NCBI RefSeq assembly: GCF_030409755.1
Contig: NZ_JAUFQE010000002.1
Coordinates: 3,038,001-3,102,000, forward strand
Direction of reading: 5' to 3'
Source of the DNA: Vibrio lentus
Lineage (GTDB): Bacteria > Pseudomonadota > Gammaproteobacteria > Enterobacterales > Vibrionaceae
DNA length: 64,000 nucleotides
Below, piece after piece: positions 21,366 to 30,466 of the stretch. Position 1 is the first letter of the stretch, and every line of letters begins with the position of its first letter. The notes under the pieces were generated by a model. It was not told the origin of the DNA. It saw only the letters and a program-made list of their open reading frames with translations, and did no database searches. A program made the translations under genes and the position numbers.

Positions 21366-21629
21366 TTAGATGATACCGCGCGCTTTAAGAATTGCCGTTT
21401 TGAAGTCATCTTCTTGGTCTTTTTTCAGACCTGGGATCATTTCATCTTTCTCGCTGTTACGCATTTTTAGATGATAGATAAGAACATCGTCAGTCAGATC
21501 TTCAAGCTTACCTTGGTAGCCCGCTTCTTTTGATAGCTTAATGATGAACTCTAATAAGTTAAGCTCTTGATCTTTCTGCCACTCAGGCTCCATCAGTTCA
21601 AGCAGTTCCTCAATGCGGTGACACTTCAT
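21366..21629 (-). CDS. yihD: YihD family protein (DUF1040)
   Basis: Small acidic cytoplasmic protein of 87 aa and unknown function. [24 protein letters not shown] and [16 protein letters not shown] segments match E. coli YihD closely (recalled). In E. coli it sits directly upstream of srkA-dsbA; here ccoG lies between. The CAT at 21627-21629 follows an AGTAAAG-type weak SD (minus strand). It has its own terminator at 21312. Confidence 0.9.
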   Translation of the reverse strand: MKCHRIEELLELMEPEWQKDQELNLLEFIIKLSKEAGYQGKLEDLTDDVLIYHLKMRNSEKDEMIPGLKKDQEDDFKTAILKARGII

Positions 21630-21732
21630 ACTTTACTTCTCCACAAATTTTATAATGATTTGTGGTTAAGGTATCAAATCGGGTAGGGAATACCAATGTG
21701 TAAAGACATTTCAAGGTGGGACAGGGCAAGAA

Positions 21733-21758
21733 AAAAGCGCAGTAAAAACTGCGCTTTT
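21733..21758 (-). terminator. Terminator of the 55-codon ORF
   Basis: Stem AAAAGCGCAGT / ACTGCGCTTTT, loop four bases, with TTTTTT on the minus strand. It starts 3 bases after the stop of the small ORF, which supports that ORF being a real transcription unit. Confidence 0.88.
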
Positions 21759-21760
21759 CG

Positions 21761-21928
21761 TTAAGCGGCTTTAATTACTTTTGTTGCAGTCGGTGCTAAT
21801 AAAGCAGTCTTCTGAACGAGAGTCATTGTAGGAGCCAATTTCTTAGCCGTTGGAGCAGCAACAAAGCCACTACGACGACGCATCGCACTACGGTTGGTGT
21901 GCGAGAACCTGACAGCTGTTGGGCGCAT
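21761..21928 (-). CDS. Small basic protein, 55 aa, unrecognised
   Basis: Read directly from the minus strand. It begins MRPTAVRFSHTNRSAMRRRS, contains three APT repeats (AAPTAKK, LAPTMT, LAPTATK) and ends VIKAA. It has six Arg and five Lys and no Asp or Glu at all. TTAGGT lies 7-8 bases before the ATG, and a strong terminator follows the stop by 3 bases, so it looks like a complete one-gene unit. It has no signal peptide, no clear membrane helix, and two moderately hydrophobic C-terminal stretches. I do not recognise the family. It could be a nucleic-acid-binding or ribosome-associated protein, but that is only inferred from charge. Confidence 0.7.
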   Translation of the reverse strand: MRPTAVRFSHTNRSAMRRRSGFVAAPTAKKLAPTMTLVQKTALLAPTATKVIKAA

Positions 21929-21942
21929 TAATTTACCTAACG

Positions 21943-22031
21943 GTCAGGCATATCCATTGCCAATCTAATGGCCTGACTTATCATGAGCTTCGCTTCAATT
22001 ACTTGAAGAGTCACTCTTCTGGCTTTCGCCA
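21943..22031 (-). promoter_or_regulatory. Structured 5' leader of the 55-codon ORF
   Basis: On the minus strand, in order: TGGC-GAAA-GCCA (22031-22020), GAAGAG-TGA-CTCTTC (22019-22005), CTTCAA-GTAA-TTGAAG (22008-21993) and a bulged GTCAGG...CCTGAC hairpin with an inner CCATT/AATGG pair (21977-21943). The second and third share CTTC, so they exclude each other. The last ends a few bases before the SD. This looks like a folded leader RNA of unknown type. Confidence 0.5.
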
Positions 22032-22054
22032 ATCCGAAAAATAAATCAGGATAA

Positions 22055-22072
22055 TGATATGCATGCATATCA
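22055..22072. promoter_or_regulatory. 18-bp perfect palindrome in a divergent promoter region
   Basis: TGATATGCATGCATATCA, a perfect dyad between the 55-codon ORF (minus) and the Spo0M gene (plus). Size and position suit a dimeric regulator. It is not an FNR, Fur or PurR site by sequence. A second imperfect repeat (ATTATCACT...CTGAGTGATAAT) lies at about 22082-22124. Confidence 0.5.
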
Positions 22073-22211
22073 AGGCTTAGATTATCACTATCTCAGTTAT
22101 CGATCGACGCCTGAGTGATAATTAAACGATATTAGAGCTAAAATAGTGTGAGCAGTATATTTGAGTTTGAACCTCTTTCAGGCTTAAGATGATGCTTTAA
22201 AGGAGGTGCAT

Positions 22212-23003
22212 ATGTCGTTCTTGAAGAAAACGTTAGCAAGTTTTGGAATTGGGTCTGCCAAGGTGGACTCTGTATTGCAACAGGAAGTGCTTTACCCAGG
22301 TAAGAAGGCGAGCATTATTGTGCATGTCTACGGTGGTGCTCAGCCACAGGAGATCGACAATATCGATCTCAATCTGTGTTGCCGCTATGTCAAAGAAGTT
22401 ACCATGAACTCCCAAAGGCAAGAAGGTGGCCATAAACGCCGAATGCACCAGACGTACTCATTGGCAAAATGGAGCCTACCGTATGCTTTTGTTATTCAGC
22501 CGGGTGAAACTCGCGATTTTGAATGTGAGTTCGATGTGCCATTGAATACTCCAGTGACGATTGGTGATTCCAAGGTTTGGTTAGAGACAGGGCTCGATAT
22601 TGCGATGGCGATTGATCCGTCTGATAAGGACGTTTTAACGGTTCGTCCTGATCCTTTGCTCGATGGCATCTTTAACGCACTTGAAGCTCAAGGGCTACGT
22701 ATTCGCCAAGTCGAGTGTGAAGCGGTGGAAGGTTTCGAGTTACCGTTTGTGCAAGAGTTCGAATTTGTTCCGACGACTGGCCCTTATCATGGCCGTTGGC
22801 GTGAATTGGAGGTGGTTGCACACCACGATGAAACAGAACTCAAGCTGTGGTTTGAGATCGATAGAAATCGCGATGGCGCCAAAGGCATGTTAGCGAGCTT
22901 GCTTGGTATTGGTCAGCTACAGCGTCAATTGAGCGTCCCGCTTGATACCTCACCAGAAGATGCCGGTAAGATGGTGGTCGAGTATTTAGAAAGCGCGTCT
23001 TAG
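22212..23003 (+). CDS. Spo0M-family protein
   Basis: Cytoplasmic arrestin-like protein of 263 aa named after Bacillus Spo0M; its role in gammaproteobacteria is unknown. The N-terminal part (about 1-130) carries the family pattern: FGIGSAKVD, LYPGKKASIIVHVYGG and the SLAKWSLPYAFVIQPGE beta-sandwich region. The start is ATG 22212: AGGAGG at 22201-22206 stands 5 bases before it, whereas an in-frame GTG at 22206 overlaps that SD. Single gene, divergent from the 55-codon ORF. Confidence 0.85.
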   Translation: MSFLKKTLASFGIGSAKVDSVLQQEVLYPGKKASIIVHVYGGAQPQEIDNIDLNLCCRYVKEVTMNSQRQEGGHKRRMHQTYSLAKWSLPYAFVIQPGETRDFECEFDVPLNTPVTIGDSKVWLETGLDIAMAIDPSDKDVLTVRPDPLLDGIFNALEAQGLRIRQVECEAVEGFELPFVQEFEFVPTTGPYHGRWRELEVVAHHDETELKLWFEIDRNRDGAKGMLASLLGIGQLQRQLSVPLDTSPEDAGKMVVEYLESAS

Positions 23004-23077
23004 TTGAATCGCATATATTCACCTAGTCACAACGGTTAGCTTATCGCACATCTTAGAAGTCATTTTGTCATAAAAAT

Positions 23078-23101
23078 TTAAGCTTACACGTGTAAGCTTA
23101 A
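23078..23101. promoter_or_regulatory. 24-bp perfect palindrome, likely FabR operator of trhA
   Basis: The core AGCTTACACGTGTAAGCT closely resembles the E. coli FabR operator (AGCGTACACGTGTTCGCT from memory; 15 of 18 agree). It extends perfectly by TTA/TAA on the outside. It lies 46 bases before the trhA ATG and 7 bases after a TTGTCA that could be a -35 box. The E. coli homologue yqfA is a recalled FabR regulon member, which supports the reading. Confidence 0.7.
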
Positions 23102-23146
23102 TGTGCAATACTGGGTCAATCGAACATTTACTCTAGTAGGATACAC

Positions 23147-23800
23147 ATGTCTGCATCATCAGCCAGCGAATACAGTGACATCGAAGAACGCGCTAATGCG
23201 ATAACCCATGGTTTGGGCGTCGTACTTGGCGTAGTGGGCCTGATCCTGTTACTGATTCGTGCGTTTGATTACCAAGCCGACATGCTAACGGTTGCCAGTA
23301 TGGCGGTGTATGGCAGCAGCATTATCCTTCTGTTTCTTGCTTCTACGCTTTACCACTCGATCACCACCGAAAAAACCAAGCGCTTACTCAAAACCCTCGA
23401 TCATTGTGCGATTTACTTACTGATCGCAGGCAGCTACACGCCCTTTTTATTGGTCGGTTTAAGAACCCCTCTCGCAATGGGTTTGATGGCGGTTATCTGG
23501 GGAATTGCGTTGGTCGGTATTATCATGAAGATAGCATTCGTGTACCGATTTAAGCGTTTATCGCTGTTCATTTACTTAGCGATGGGTTGGCTATCTTTGA
23601 TTGTGGTTTATCAATTGGCGATGAACATCGATATAGGTGGTTTGGTGTTACTGGCAGTTGGCGGGGTGATTTACTCGTTGGGTGTGATTTTCTATGTGGC
23701 AAAACGCATCCCTTATAACCATGCTATCTGGCACTTGTTTGTATTGGCGGGCTGCGCTTGCCATTTCTTTGCTATCTATCTGTACGTGACTCCGGTTTAG
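23147..23800 (+). CDS. trhA: TrhA / hemolysin III family membrane protein
   Basis: PAQR-type integral membrane protein of 217 aa with seven hydrophobic segments. The N-terminal [18 protein letters not shown], central STLYHS, and a C-terminal His-containing segment ([21 protein letters not shown]) carry the conserved Ser/His positions of the family, probably a metal site. Homologues affect membrane fluidity and fatty-acid balance; haemolysis is not a proven native role. TAGGA precedes the ATG. The stop overlaps the convergent DUF3157 gene stop by a few bases. Confidence 0.9.
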   Translation: MSASSASEYSDIEERANAITHGLGVVLGVVGLILLLIRAFDYQADMLTVASMAVYGSSIILLFLASTLYHSITTEKTKRLLKTLDHCAIYLLIAGSYTPFLLVGLRTPLAMGLMAVIWGIALVGIIMKIAFVYRFKRLSLFIYLAMGWLSLIVVYQLAMNIDIGGLVLLAVGGVIYSLGVIFYVAKRIPYNHAIWHLFVLAGCACHFFAIYLYVTPV

Positions 23801-24369
23801 CGAGTCAGCACTTCTACGATTTGAGCTTTGATTTGATACTCTGGGTATTGATCAACAGCTAGGTTAAGCGACGTACCTTCGGCATCGGTTTTTGGTCGAA
23901 GGTAGGTATCTGCCATACGCTTTATCGATTTCCAAACCGCTACTGTTTTCTCTTCTAATAACTCACCATTTGGTGAATATACACCTAACTTCAAAGACAC
24001 TAAGATGACAGCCTGCGTACCTTGGTTAGTAATAGCCGTAGGGATGATCAGCTCGCCGTCTTCATAGCGACTTGCACCTAGTACAACATCCACTCCTGAT
24101 TGAGACAGCTGTAAGCTTGGCTTCTTGCTATCAACGATAATCGTTGTACCACGCACATTAGTCGCGATTGGGACAGCTACAACCGGCGCAGCTGCAACAG
24201 ACACTGCGATTTCTGATGTTGTTGCCGTTTCCGTTTGTTTCTGTGTCACGTATTGCCACGTAAAGTCATCTTTTAGAAGTATCTGTTTACCATCTTGCAG
24301 AGTCACCATTTGGTCGGCGAATGCAGAGCTGCTAAGCAGTGCGCTTGCGATAAGTAGGTATGATTTCAT
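23797..24369 (-). CDS. DUF3157-family exported protein
   Basis: Exported protein of 190 aa, unknown function. The start is ATG 24369 ([12 protein letters not shown]): AAGGAA stands about 7 bases before it, and an open extension to 24408 would overlap trkH. Signal peptide residues 1-18 (AFA-D). The segment [20 protein letters not shown] near residue 21 is a motif shared with many Vibrio DUF3157 proteins (recalled). The remainder is a predicted beta domain. It lies 26 bases after trkH and may be co-transcribed with it. Confidence 0.8.
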   Translation of the reverse strand: MKSYLLIASALLSSSAFADQMVTLQDGKQILLKDDFTWQYVTQKQTETATTSEIAVSVAAAPVVAVPIATNVRGTTIIVDSKKPSLQLSQSGVDVVLGASRYEDGELIIPTAITNQGTQAVILVSLKLGVYSPNGELLEEKTVAVWKSIKRMADTYLRPKTDAEGTSLNLAVDQYPEYQIKAQIVEVLTR

Positions 24370-24395
24370 CTGTGTTTCCTTAAATATTCGCGTAA

Positions 24396-25841
24396 TTAGC
24401 GTCGCCAAAAGGCTGGGAAAAATAGAACAATTAGCGTCAGTATCTCAAGTCGGCCCATCAACATGCCTAAACTTAATAACCATTTTGCGGCGTCAGGTAG
24501 TGGAGCAAAGTTACCTGTTGGGCCGATCACGCTACCCATGCCTGGACCAACGTTGGCAACGGCTGTGATAGCGCCAGATATACTGGTCACAGGATCAAGT
24601 CCCATTGCGCTCAAGCCGCCTGCAATTAAGATAATCGTGATAAAGAACATCAAACCAAATGCCACGAGTGAACGTACAATATCGTCATTCACAGGTCGCT
24701 GATTGTAGCGTTGAACAAACACGCCCGATGGGTGAATTAGCTTCATCATTTGTTTGTGGAGCATGGTCATCGCGATCTGGAAGCGGAAGATTTTGATACC
24801 GCCAGAGGTTGAACCCGAGCAAGCTCCCGCCATCATTAGGAATGCAAACAAGGTAGTTGGTAGTGCACCCCACGCGGTGAAGTCTTCTAAGCCAAAACCG
24901 GTTGTGGTGACGACTGATACGATGTTGAACATCGAAACACGCATCGCATCCATGACTGTGTAGCCATCTCTCATGACCAACCATGTGGAGATCACGGCAC
25001 TGGTGACTAAGAACAGGTAAGTGAAGCCTCTGACTTGCGCATCTTTGTAGAGTATTGAGAGCTTTCTGCCTCGCAGTGCGCTAACAAACAGTAAGAACGG
25101 CAGGCCGCCAAGGAACATGAACAGGGTTCCTACCCAATGAGCGCTGTTAGAGAAGTGGTTCATTGAGCCATCTGATGTTGAGTAACCACCCGTCGACAGT
25201 GTTGTGAAGGCATGATTGATCGCATCGAAGATGCCCATGCCTGCAAACAGATAGCTAATGATGCATAAGCCAGTCAGAACTAAATAAACCGCCACGATGT
25301 TCTTCGCGACTGTTTTCGCTCGTGGGCTACTTTTATCTGACCAATCGGATGATTCGGTTTGGAACAGGCGCATACCACCGACGTTGAGCATTGGCAGAAC
25401 CGCTACCGCCATAACGATAAAGCCGATGCCACCTAACCATTGCAGTATTGAACGCCACAGCAGAATGCTTGGTGCCATGCTGTCTAAGCCGCTTAATACG
25501 GTTGAGCCTGTTGTGGTGATACCAGACATGGTTTCAAAATAGGCGTCAGTGAAGCTGATGTGGTTGATGAAGACAAACGGCAGTGCAGCAAAGGCACTGG
25601 CAATCGTCCAGACCAGAGAGGTGATCAGGAACATGTCCCGCACCCCAAGTCGGAACTTAGCTGAACGGCCTAAACTCAAGCAGATGAACGCCACTATGTG
25701 CGTGATCACTACCGATTGACCAAACTCGAGGAAGCCACCGGTGCCTGTGAAAAAGGCAACCAATGTAGGGATGTACATGAAAAGGGCGAGTTTTGATAAC
25801 ACTAACCCTATCACTAATAATATCGGACGAAAGTTGACCAT
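24396..25841 (-). CDS. trkH: Trk potassium uptake channel subunit TrkH
   Basis: Inner-membrane K+ channel of the SKT family, 481 aa, with four M1-P-M2 repeats. The pore-loop filter glycines are visible as TTGSTV (about residue 110), STGGYS (about 217), TTTGFG (about 312) and NVGPGM (about 430). It works with the TrkA ring encoded just upstream. The gap of about 80 bases to trkA holds no obvious terminator, so trkA-trkH are probably one transcript. Confidence 0.96.
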   Translation of the reverse strand: MVNFRPILLVIGLVLSKLALFMYIPTLVAFFTGTGGFLEFGQSVVITHIVAFICLSLGRSAKFRLGVRDMFLITSLVWTIASAFAALPFVFINHISFTDAYFETMSGITTTGSTVLSGLDSMAPSILLWRSILQWLGGIGFIVMAVAVLPMLNVGGMRLFQTESSDWSDKSSPRAKTVAKNIVAVYLVLTGLCIISYLFAGMGIFDAINHAFTTLSTGGYSTSDGSMNHFSNSAHWVGTLFMFLGGLPFLLFVSALRGRKLSILYKDAQVRGFTYLFLVTSAVISTWLVMRDGYTVMDAMRVSMFNIVSVVTTTGFGLEDFTAWGALPTTLFAFLMMAGACSGSTSGGIKIFRFQIAMTMLHKQMMKLIHPSGVFVQRYNQRPVNDDIVRSLVAFGLMFFITIILIAGGLSAMGLDPVTSISGAITAVANVGPGMGSVIGPTGNFAPLPDAAKWLLSLGMLMGRLEILTLIVLFFPAFWRR

Positions 25842-25922
25842 AGCTTAATAGACCATCGCTTTGTGTCGGAGCGTCGTTCCCACAAAAAGAAAGTTGCGAG
25901 AACGATGCTTACGAGAACAAGG

Positions 25923-27299
25923 CTATAAGAAGAACGGGCTCGGTTGGAATAGAGACTCAACATCAGGTACGTATTTCTTGTCCACTAGGAACATCACTAC
26001 GTGGTCATCTTGTTCGATTACGGTTCTATCGTGCGCGATAAGTACTTCTTCTCCGCGAACAATCGCACCAATAGTGGTACCCGGTGGTAGTTTGATATCG
26101 CCAATCGCTCGGCCAACAACCTTAGAGGTGGTTTCGTCACCGTGAGCAATGGCTTCGATCGCTTCAGCAGCGCCGCGACGTAGAGATGATACGTTTACAA
26201 TATCAGCACGACGAACGTGAGTAAGCAGCGCAGAAATGGTCGCTTGCTGTGGAGAGATCGCAATATCAATCACACCACCCTGAACAAGGTCTACGTAAGC
26301 ACCACGCTGAATCAGTACCATTACCTTCTTGGCGCCCATTCGCTTCGCCAGCATTGCTGACATGATGTTGGTTTCATCTTCATTGGTTAGGGCGATGAAC
26401 ACATCTACCTGATCGATGTTCTCTTCGGTTAGCAGTTCTTGGTCTGCTGCATCGCCACAGAATACGATGGTGTTTTCTAATTCTTCAGATAGCTTCTCGG
26501 CGCGAGTGTAGCTGCGCTCGATAAGTTTGATGCTGTAGCTCTGCTCTAGGCGTTTCGCCAAGCTTGCACCAATGTTACCACCGCCAACGATCATGATGCG
26601 TCGGTAGGGTTTCTCTAGGCGTTGCAGTTCACTCATTACTGAGCGGATGTGGTTACTTGCTGCCACAAAGAAAACCTCATCATCGGCTTCAATGATGGTA
26701 GTGCCTTGTGGGCGAATTGGGCGACCTTGACGGAAAATAGCGGCTACACGAGTATCGATGTGCGGCATGTGCTCACGCAAAGCAGACAGGGCGTTACCAA
26801 CCAATGGCCCACCGTAGTAAGCTTTTACTGCTACTAGGCTAACCTTCTGTTCAGCAAAACTCACAACCTGCAGTGCACCTGGGTATTGAATCAGGCGCTC
26901 GATGTAGCTGGTGACGAGTTCTTCGGGTGCAATCAGGTGATCGACTGGGATAGCACCTGATTTGAATAGCGCTTCTTTCTCTTCTAGATATTGAGGAGAA
27001 CGAATACGAGCAATTCGGTTTGGCGTATTAAACAGAGAGAAGGCAACCTGACATGCGGCCATGTTGGTTTCATCCATGTTGGTTACGGCAACCAACATGT
27101 CGGCATCTTGTGCGCCCGCTTCACGTAGTGTGTTCGGGTGGCTGGCATAACCGTTTACAACCCTAAGGTCGTATTTGTCCTGAAGTTCACGCAGTCGGTC
27201 GGCATTACGGTCGACGATGGTGATGTCATTGTTTTCACCCACTAGGTTTTCAGCAAGGGTACCGCCAACTTGTCCAGCACCTAGAATAATGATCTTCAT
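25923..27299 (-). CDS. trkA: Trk potassium uptake regulator TrkA
   Basis: Peripheral NAD/ATP-binding subunit that gates TrkH. It is 458 aa with two RCK units. Rossmann motifs are [13 protein letters not shown] (from residue 7) and [13 protein letters not shown] (about 239), each followed by a TrkA-C domain. It lies upstream of trkH and downstream of rsmB, the conserved fmt-rsmB-trkA order. A large hairpin separates it from rsmB. Confidence 0.96.
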   Translation of the reverse strand: MKIIILGAGQVGGTLAENLVGENNDITIVDRNADRLRELQDKYDLRVVNGYASHPNTLREAGAQDADMLVAVTNMDETNMAACQVAFSLFNTPNRIARIRSPQYLEEKEALFKSGAIPVDHLIAPEELVTSYIERLIQYPGALQVVSFAEQKVSLVAVKAYYGGPLVGNALSALREHMPHIDTRVAAIFRQGRPIRPQGTTIIEADDEVFFVAASNHIRSVMSELQRLEKPYRRIMIVGGGNIGASLAKRLEQSYSIKLIERSYTRAEKLSEELENTIVFCGDAADQELLTEENIDQVDVFIALTNEDETNIMSAMLAKRMGAKKVMVLIQRGAYVDLVQGGVIDIAISPQQATISALLTHVRRADIVNVSSLRRGAAEAIEAIAHGDETTSKVVGRAIGDIKLPPGTTIGAIVRGEEVLIAHDRTVIEQDDHVVMFLVDKKYVPDVESLFQPSPFFL

Positions 27300-27369
27300 A
27301 GCCTTTCTCTTATTTTTTGCCGTTGTAATTCTAGTGAACTCATTTCGCTTTGATAATGCACTAGAAAGA

Positions 27370-27404
27370 AACAGCGGCTAAGAAATAAATTCTTAGCCGC
27401 TGTT
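27370..27404 (-). terminator. Hairpin between rsmB and trkA
   Basis: 15-bp stem AACAGCGGCTAAGAA and its complement around a five-base loop, with only a weak T-rich stretch after it on the minus strand (TTTCTTT). It starts 6 bases after the rsmB stop. It may partly terminate or protect the upstream message. Confidence 0.7.
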
Positions 27405-27409
27405 AGTTG

Positions 27410-28690
27410 TTATGCCTGTTTTACTAGAACTGCGTAGTAGAAGCCATCCATATCTTCTTCGCCAGGCAGTATTTGACGACCCGGTTTTTCGATATCAGAC
27501 CCAACCAGCGTTGCGTTCTCGGTACGCTCTAAGAATGCTTTCACTTGCAGCACGTTTTCTTGCGGCGTGATAGAACATGTCGCATAAACCATGGTGCCGC
27601 CTTCTTTTAGCTGGCGCCACATTGCATCCAAGATTTCGCTTTGTAGTTCTGCTAGTGCATCAATATCAGATGCACGGCGTAGCCACTTAATGTCAGGGTG
27701 ACGGCGAATTACACCGGTCGCTGAACACGGAGCATCAAGTAGGATGCGATCGAACTGACTGCCCGTCCACCATTCTTCAGGGTAGCGAGCATCCCCACAG
27801 ATTACGTCGGCACGTAGTTGTAGGCGTTCAAGGTTATCGTAAACACGGTCTAGGCGTTTAATATCACTGTCGATTGCAACCACTTCAGTGTCTTGAGTAT
27901 GTTCAAGAATGTGTGCAGTTTTACCGCCAGGTGCTGCGCAGCAGTCTAGGATTAGCTCACCATCTTTTGGTGTTAGGTAATCAACAGAAAGTTGAGCTGC
28001 AGCGTCTTGTACTGATACCCAGCCTCGGTCGAAACCAGGAAGCAAAGTAACATCACAAGGTGACGCTAATTTTATGGCATCAGCCGCTTCAGGGTGCAGT
28101 GTGTATTCAATGTTTTCGTTTTTAAGCAGTTCAACATACTCGTCACGAGTGTGGTGTTGGCGGTTTACACGCAGCCACATTGGTGCCTTGCTGTTGTTTG
28201 CTTCAACCAATTGCTCCCACTGATCTGGGTAGCTTTCTTGAAGCATTTTTAGGATCCAGCTTGGATGGCTGTATTTGCCCGCATTGTGGCTAACGGCTTT
28301 CTCATCTAGCTCTTCTTGATCGCGCAGGTAGCTGCGAAGCACTGCGTTGATCAAACCACTCAGGCTTGGGCCGCGCAGTGTTTTGGTTGCTTCAACGGTT
28401 TCAGCAACGGCAGCATGAGAAGGAATGCGCATAAAGCTCAACTGGTAAATGCCTACTAAGATCAGGTGGTGGAATACGCGCTTTTTACCTTTAAGCGAGT
28501 TTTCCATCAGTTCGTTAGCGATTGACTCTAAGCGAGGCAGGTAACGAAGTGCGCCGTAGCAAATCTCTTGCAGTAGAGCATGGTCTCGCGGGCGGATCGT
28601 TTTTTGAGCCGCAGGGAGAGCGTGTGAAAGAGAGTGGCCTTTATCGACAACTTGGAATAGGACATTTGCAGCAGCAGCGCGAACATTCAT
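27410..28690 (-). CDS. rsmB: 16S rRNA m5C967 methyltransferase
   Basis: SAM-dependent methyltransferase (Sun/Fmu) modifying C967 of 16S rRNA. It is 426 aa from ATG 28690 ([15 protein letters not shown]); an ATG ten codons earlier at 28720 is also open. The N-terminal NusB-like RNA-binding domain (1-140) precedes the Rossmann domain with [15 protein letters not shown], and the catalytic motif [18 protein letters not shown] and YATCS follow. It is downstream of fmt. The upstream start has a GAGGGCA/TGCCCTC hairpin right before it, so start use may be regulated. Confidence 0.94.
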   Translation of the reverse strand: MNVRAAAANVLFQVVDKGHSLSHALPAAQKTIRPRDHALLQEICYGALRYLPRLESIANELMENSLKGKKRVFHHLILVGIYQLSFMRIPSHAAVAETVEATKTLRGPSLSGLINAVLRSYLRDQEELDEKAVSHNAGKYSHPSWILKMLQESYPDQWEQLVEANNSKAPMWLRVNRQHHTRDEYVELLKNENIEYTLHPEAADAIKLASPCDVTLLPGFDRGWVSVQDAAAQLSVDYLTPKDGELILDCCAAPGGKTAHILEHTQDTEVVAIDSDIKRLDRVYDNLERLQLRADVICGDARYPEEWWTGSQFDRILLDAPCSATGVIRRHPDIKWLRRASDIDALAELQSEILDAMWRQLKEGGTMVYATCSITPQENVLQVKAFLERTENATLVGSDIEKPGRQILPGEEDMDGFYYAVLVKQA

Positions 28691-28809
28691 GAGGGATACC
28701 GAATATTTATTTGAATACATGAGGGCATCTCTGCCCTCGTAAAGGTTTTCTAAACTGTGTTTTTATAAGCTACACGTCTTTAAGTACATATTGAGTAGCT
28801 TTAAAGCGG

Positions 28810-29775
28810 TTAAGAAAGTTGAGTACCAACTTCAAACCAGCTTGCACGTGAGTTCAAGATGTCTTGAACTGACATGGCTTTTTTGCCTGGAACTTGTAGC
28901 TGTTCCAATACTAGTACTTTGTCGCCAGTCGCAACATAAATACCAGTCTTATCTGCTTTGATGATTGAGCCAGCTGGCGCAGATGTCGACTCTTCATCAA
29001 CACGTGTCTGCCAAACTTTAATGCTTTTTTCATCATTAGAGCTGCTATCAACAATCGCAAAGTGACTCATTGGCCACGGGTTGAAAGCGCGCACACAACG
29101 TTCGATGTGTTCTGCACAGTCATTCCAATCAATTTTTGCTTCTTCTTTGCTCAGCTTCTTCGCGTAGTTAGCAAGTTCGTCGTCTTGCTTCTCAGCAACA
29201 GCCTTACCAGAAGCGATGTCTGCTAAACACTCAACAAGAGCATCAGGACCAAGGCCCGCCAACTTCTCGTACATTGACGCACTGGTGTCTGTTGCATCGA
29301 TTGGTAGCGTCGCGATACTTAACATATCACCAGTATCTAGGCCGATATCCATCTGCATGATCGTCACGCCAGTCTCTTTATCGCCCGCCCAGATAGAGCG
29401 TTGGATCGGAGCAGCACCACGCCAGCGCGGTAGGATAGAGCCATGTACGTTGATACAACCCAAGCGAGGCGTATCTAATACAGCTTGTGGAAGAAGCAAG
29501 CCGTAAGCGACAACAACCATGATGTCAGCATTCAAATCTGCTAGCTCTTGCTTAGCTTCATCTGACTTGAAGTTTTCTGGTTGGTAAACCGGAATATTGT
29601 TTTCAAGTGCGATGTTTTTTACTGGGCTCGCGGTCAGTTTTTTACCGCGGCCTGCTGGACGATCTGGCTGTGTGTAAACAGCAATAACTTCATGCTCCGA
29701 AGACAACAACGCCGCCAAGTGACGGGCGGCGAAATCCGGAGTACCTGCGAAGACAATTCTTAAAGATTGACCCAA
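28810..29775 (-). CDS. fmt: Methionyl-tRNA formyltransferase
   Basis: Formylates initiator Met-tRNA with 10-formyl-THF before translation starts. It is 321 aa. The N-terminal formyltransferase domain starts [16 protein letters not shown], and the folate/catalytic motif is [16 protein letters not shown] with the family Asn-His-Asp triad. A C-terminal OB-like tRNA-binding domain starts near residue 210. It lies 38 bases after def on the minus strand, the usual def-fmt-rsmB operon. Confidence 0.97.
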   Translation of the reverse strand: MGQSLRIVFAGTPDFAARHLAALLSSEHEVIAVYTQPDRPAGRGKKLTASPVKNIALENNIPVYQPENFKSDEAKQELADLNADIMVVVAYGLLLPQAVLDTPRLGCINVHGSILPRWRGAAPIQRSIWAGDKETGVTIMQMDIGLDTGDMLSIATLPIDATDTSASMYEKLAGLGPDALVECLADIASGKAVAEKQDDELANYAKKLSKEEAKIDWNDCAEHIERCVRAFNPWPMSHFAIVDSSSNDEKSIKVWQTRVDEESTSAPAGSIIKADKTGIYVATGDKVLVLEQLQVPGKKAMSVQDILNSRASWFEVGTQLS

Positions 29776-29813
29776 GGTAGACTTCCTTCTTAATTTAGTA
29801 ATAGCAGCGGTTA

Positions 29814-30326
29814 TTAACCTTGTTTCTCGTTGAAACGTTTAATCTTCGCTAGCTTATCTTGAATACGTTTGCGCTTTAGTGGCGATAGGTAATCAACAAA
29901 CAACTTGCCTTCTAGGTGGTCAAGTTCGTGCTGAACACAGATAGCCAGAAGGTCGTCAGCGTCGAATGTGAATTCGTTGCCTTCACGGTCTAGTGCTTTA
30001 ACCGTTACTTCTGCAGCGCGAGGTACTAGAGCTCGAGCGCCTGGTACAGATAGACAGCCTTCTTCGATACCATCTTCGCCACGTTTGTCGGTAATTTCAG
30101 GGTTGATCAGAACCATAGGCTCGTCACGTGTTTCTGAAATATCGATAACAACGATGCGCTGGTGGAAATCTACTTGCGTTGCAGCAAGACCGATACCTTC
30201 TTCGTCGTACATGGTTTCAATCATGTCATCAACGAACTTTTGAATCTCTGGGGTAACTTCTTTTACCGGTTTCGCCACGGTACGTAGACGATCATCTGGT
30301 AATGTTAATACTTGTAATACAGACAT
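29814..30326 (-). CDS. def: Peptide deformylase
   Basis: Metal enzyme removing the formyl group from nascent proteins. It is 170 aa from ATG 30326 ([12 protein letters not shown]); the open extension to 30401 has no family similarity. The three motifs are GIGLAATQ (44-51), EGCLSVPG (89-96, metal Cys91) and QHELDH (132-137, His133, Glu134, His137). It is the first gene of def-fmt-rsmB and is divergent from the LysM gene. Confidence 0.97.
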   Translation of the reverse strand: MSVLQVLTLPDDRLRTVAKPVKEVTPEIQKFVDDMIETMYDEEGIGLAATQVDFHQRIVVIDISETRDEPMVLINPEITDKRGEDGIEEGCLSVPGARALVPRAAEVTVKALDREGNEFTFDADDLLAICVQHELDHLEGKLFVDYLSPLKRKRIQDKLAKIKRFNEKQG

Positions 30327-30466
30327 ATACACTCGAAATATTGAACTGTGCCGAAACAGCTTAAACCTTGTTGGCTCAATTCTAGACATTTTAGAGGTCA
30401 AATGACAGCATCCTGAAGGTAATTCTCTAATCAGATGTCATATATTCAGACCAAGGAACCTAGGTC

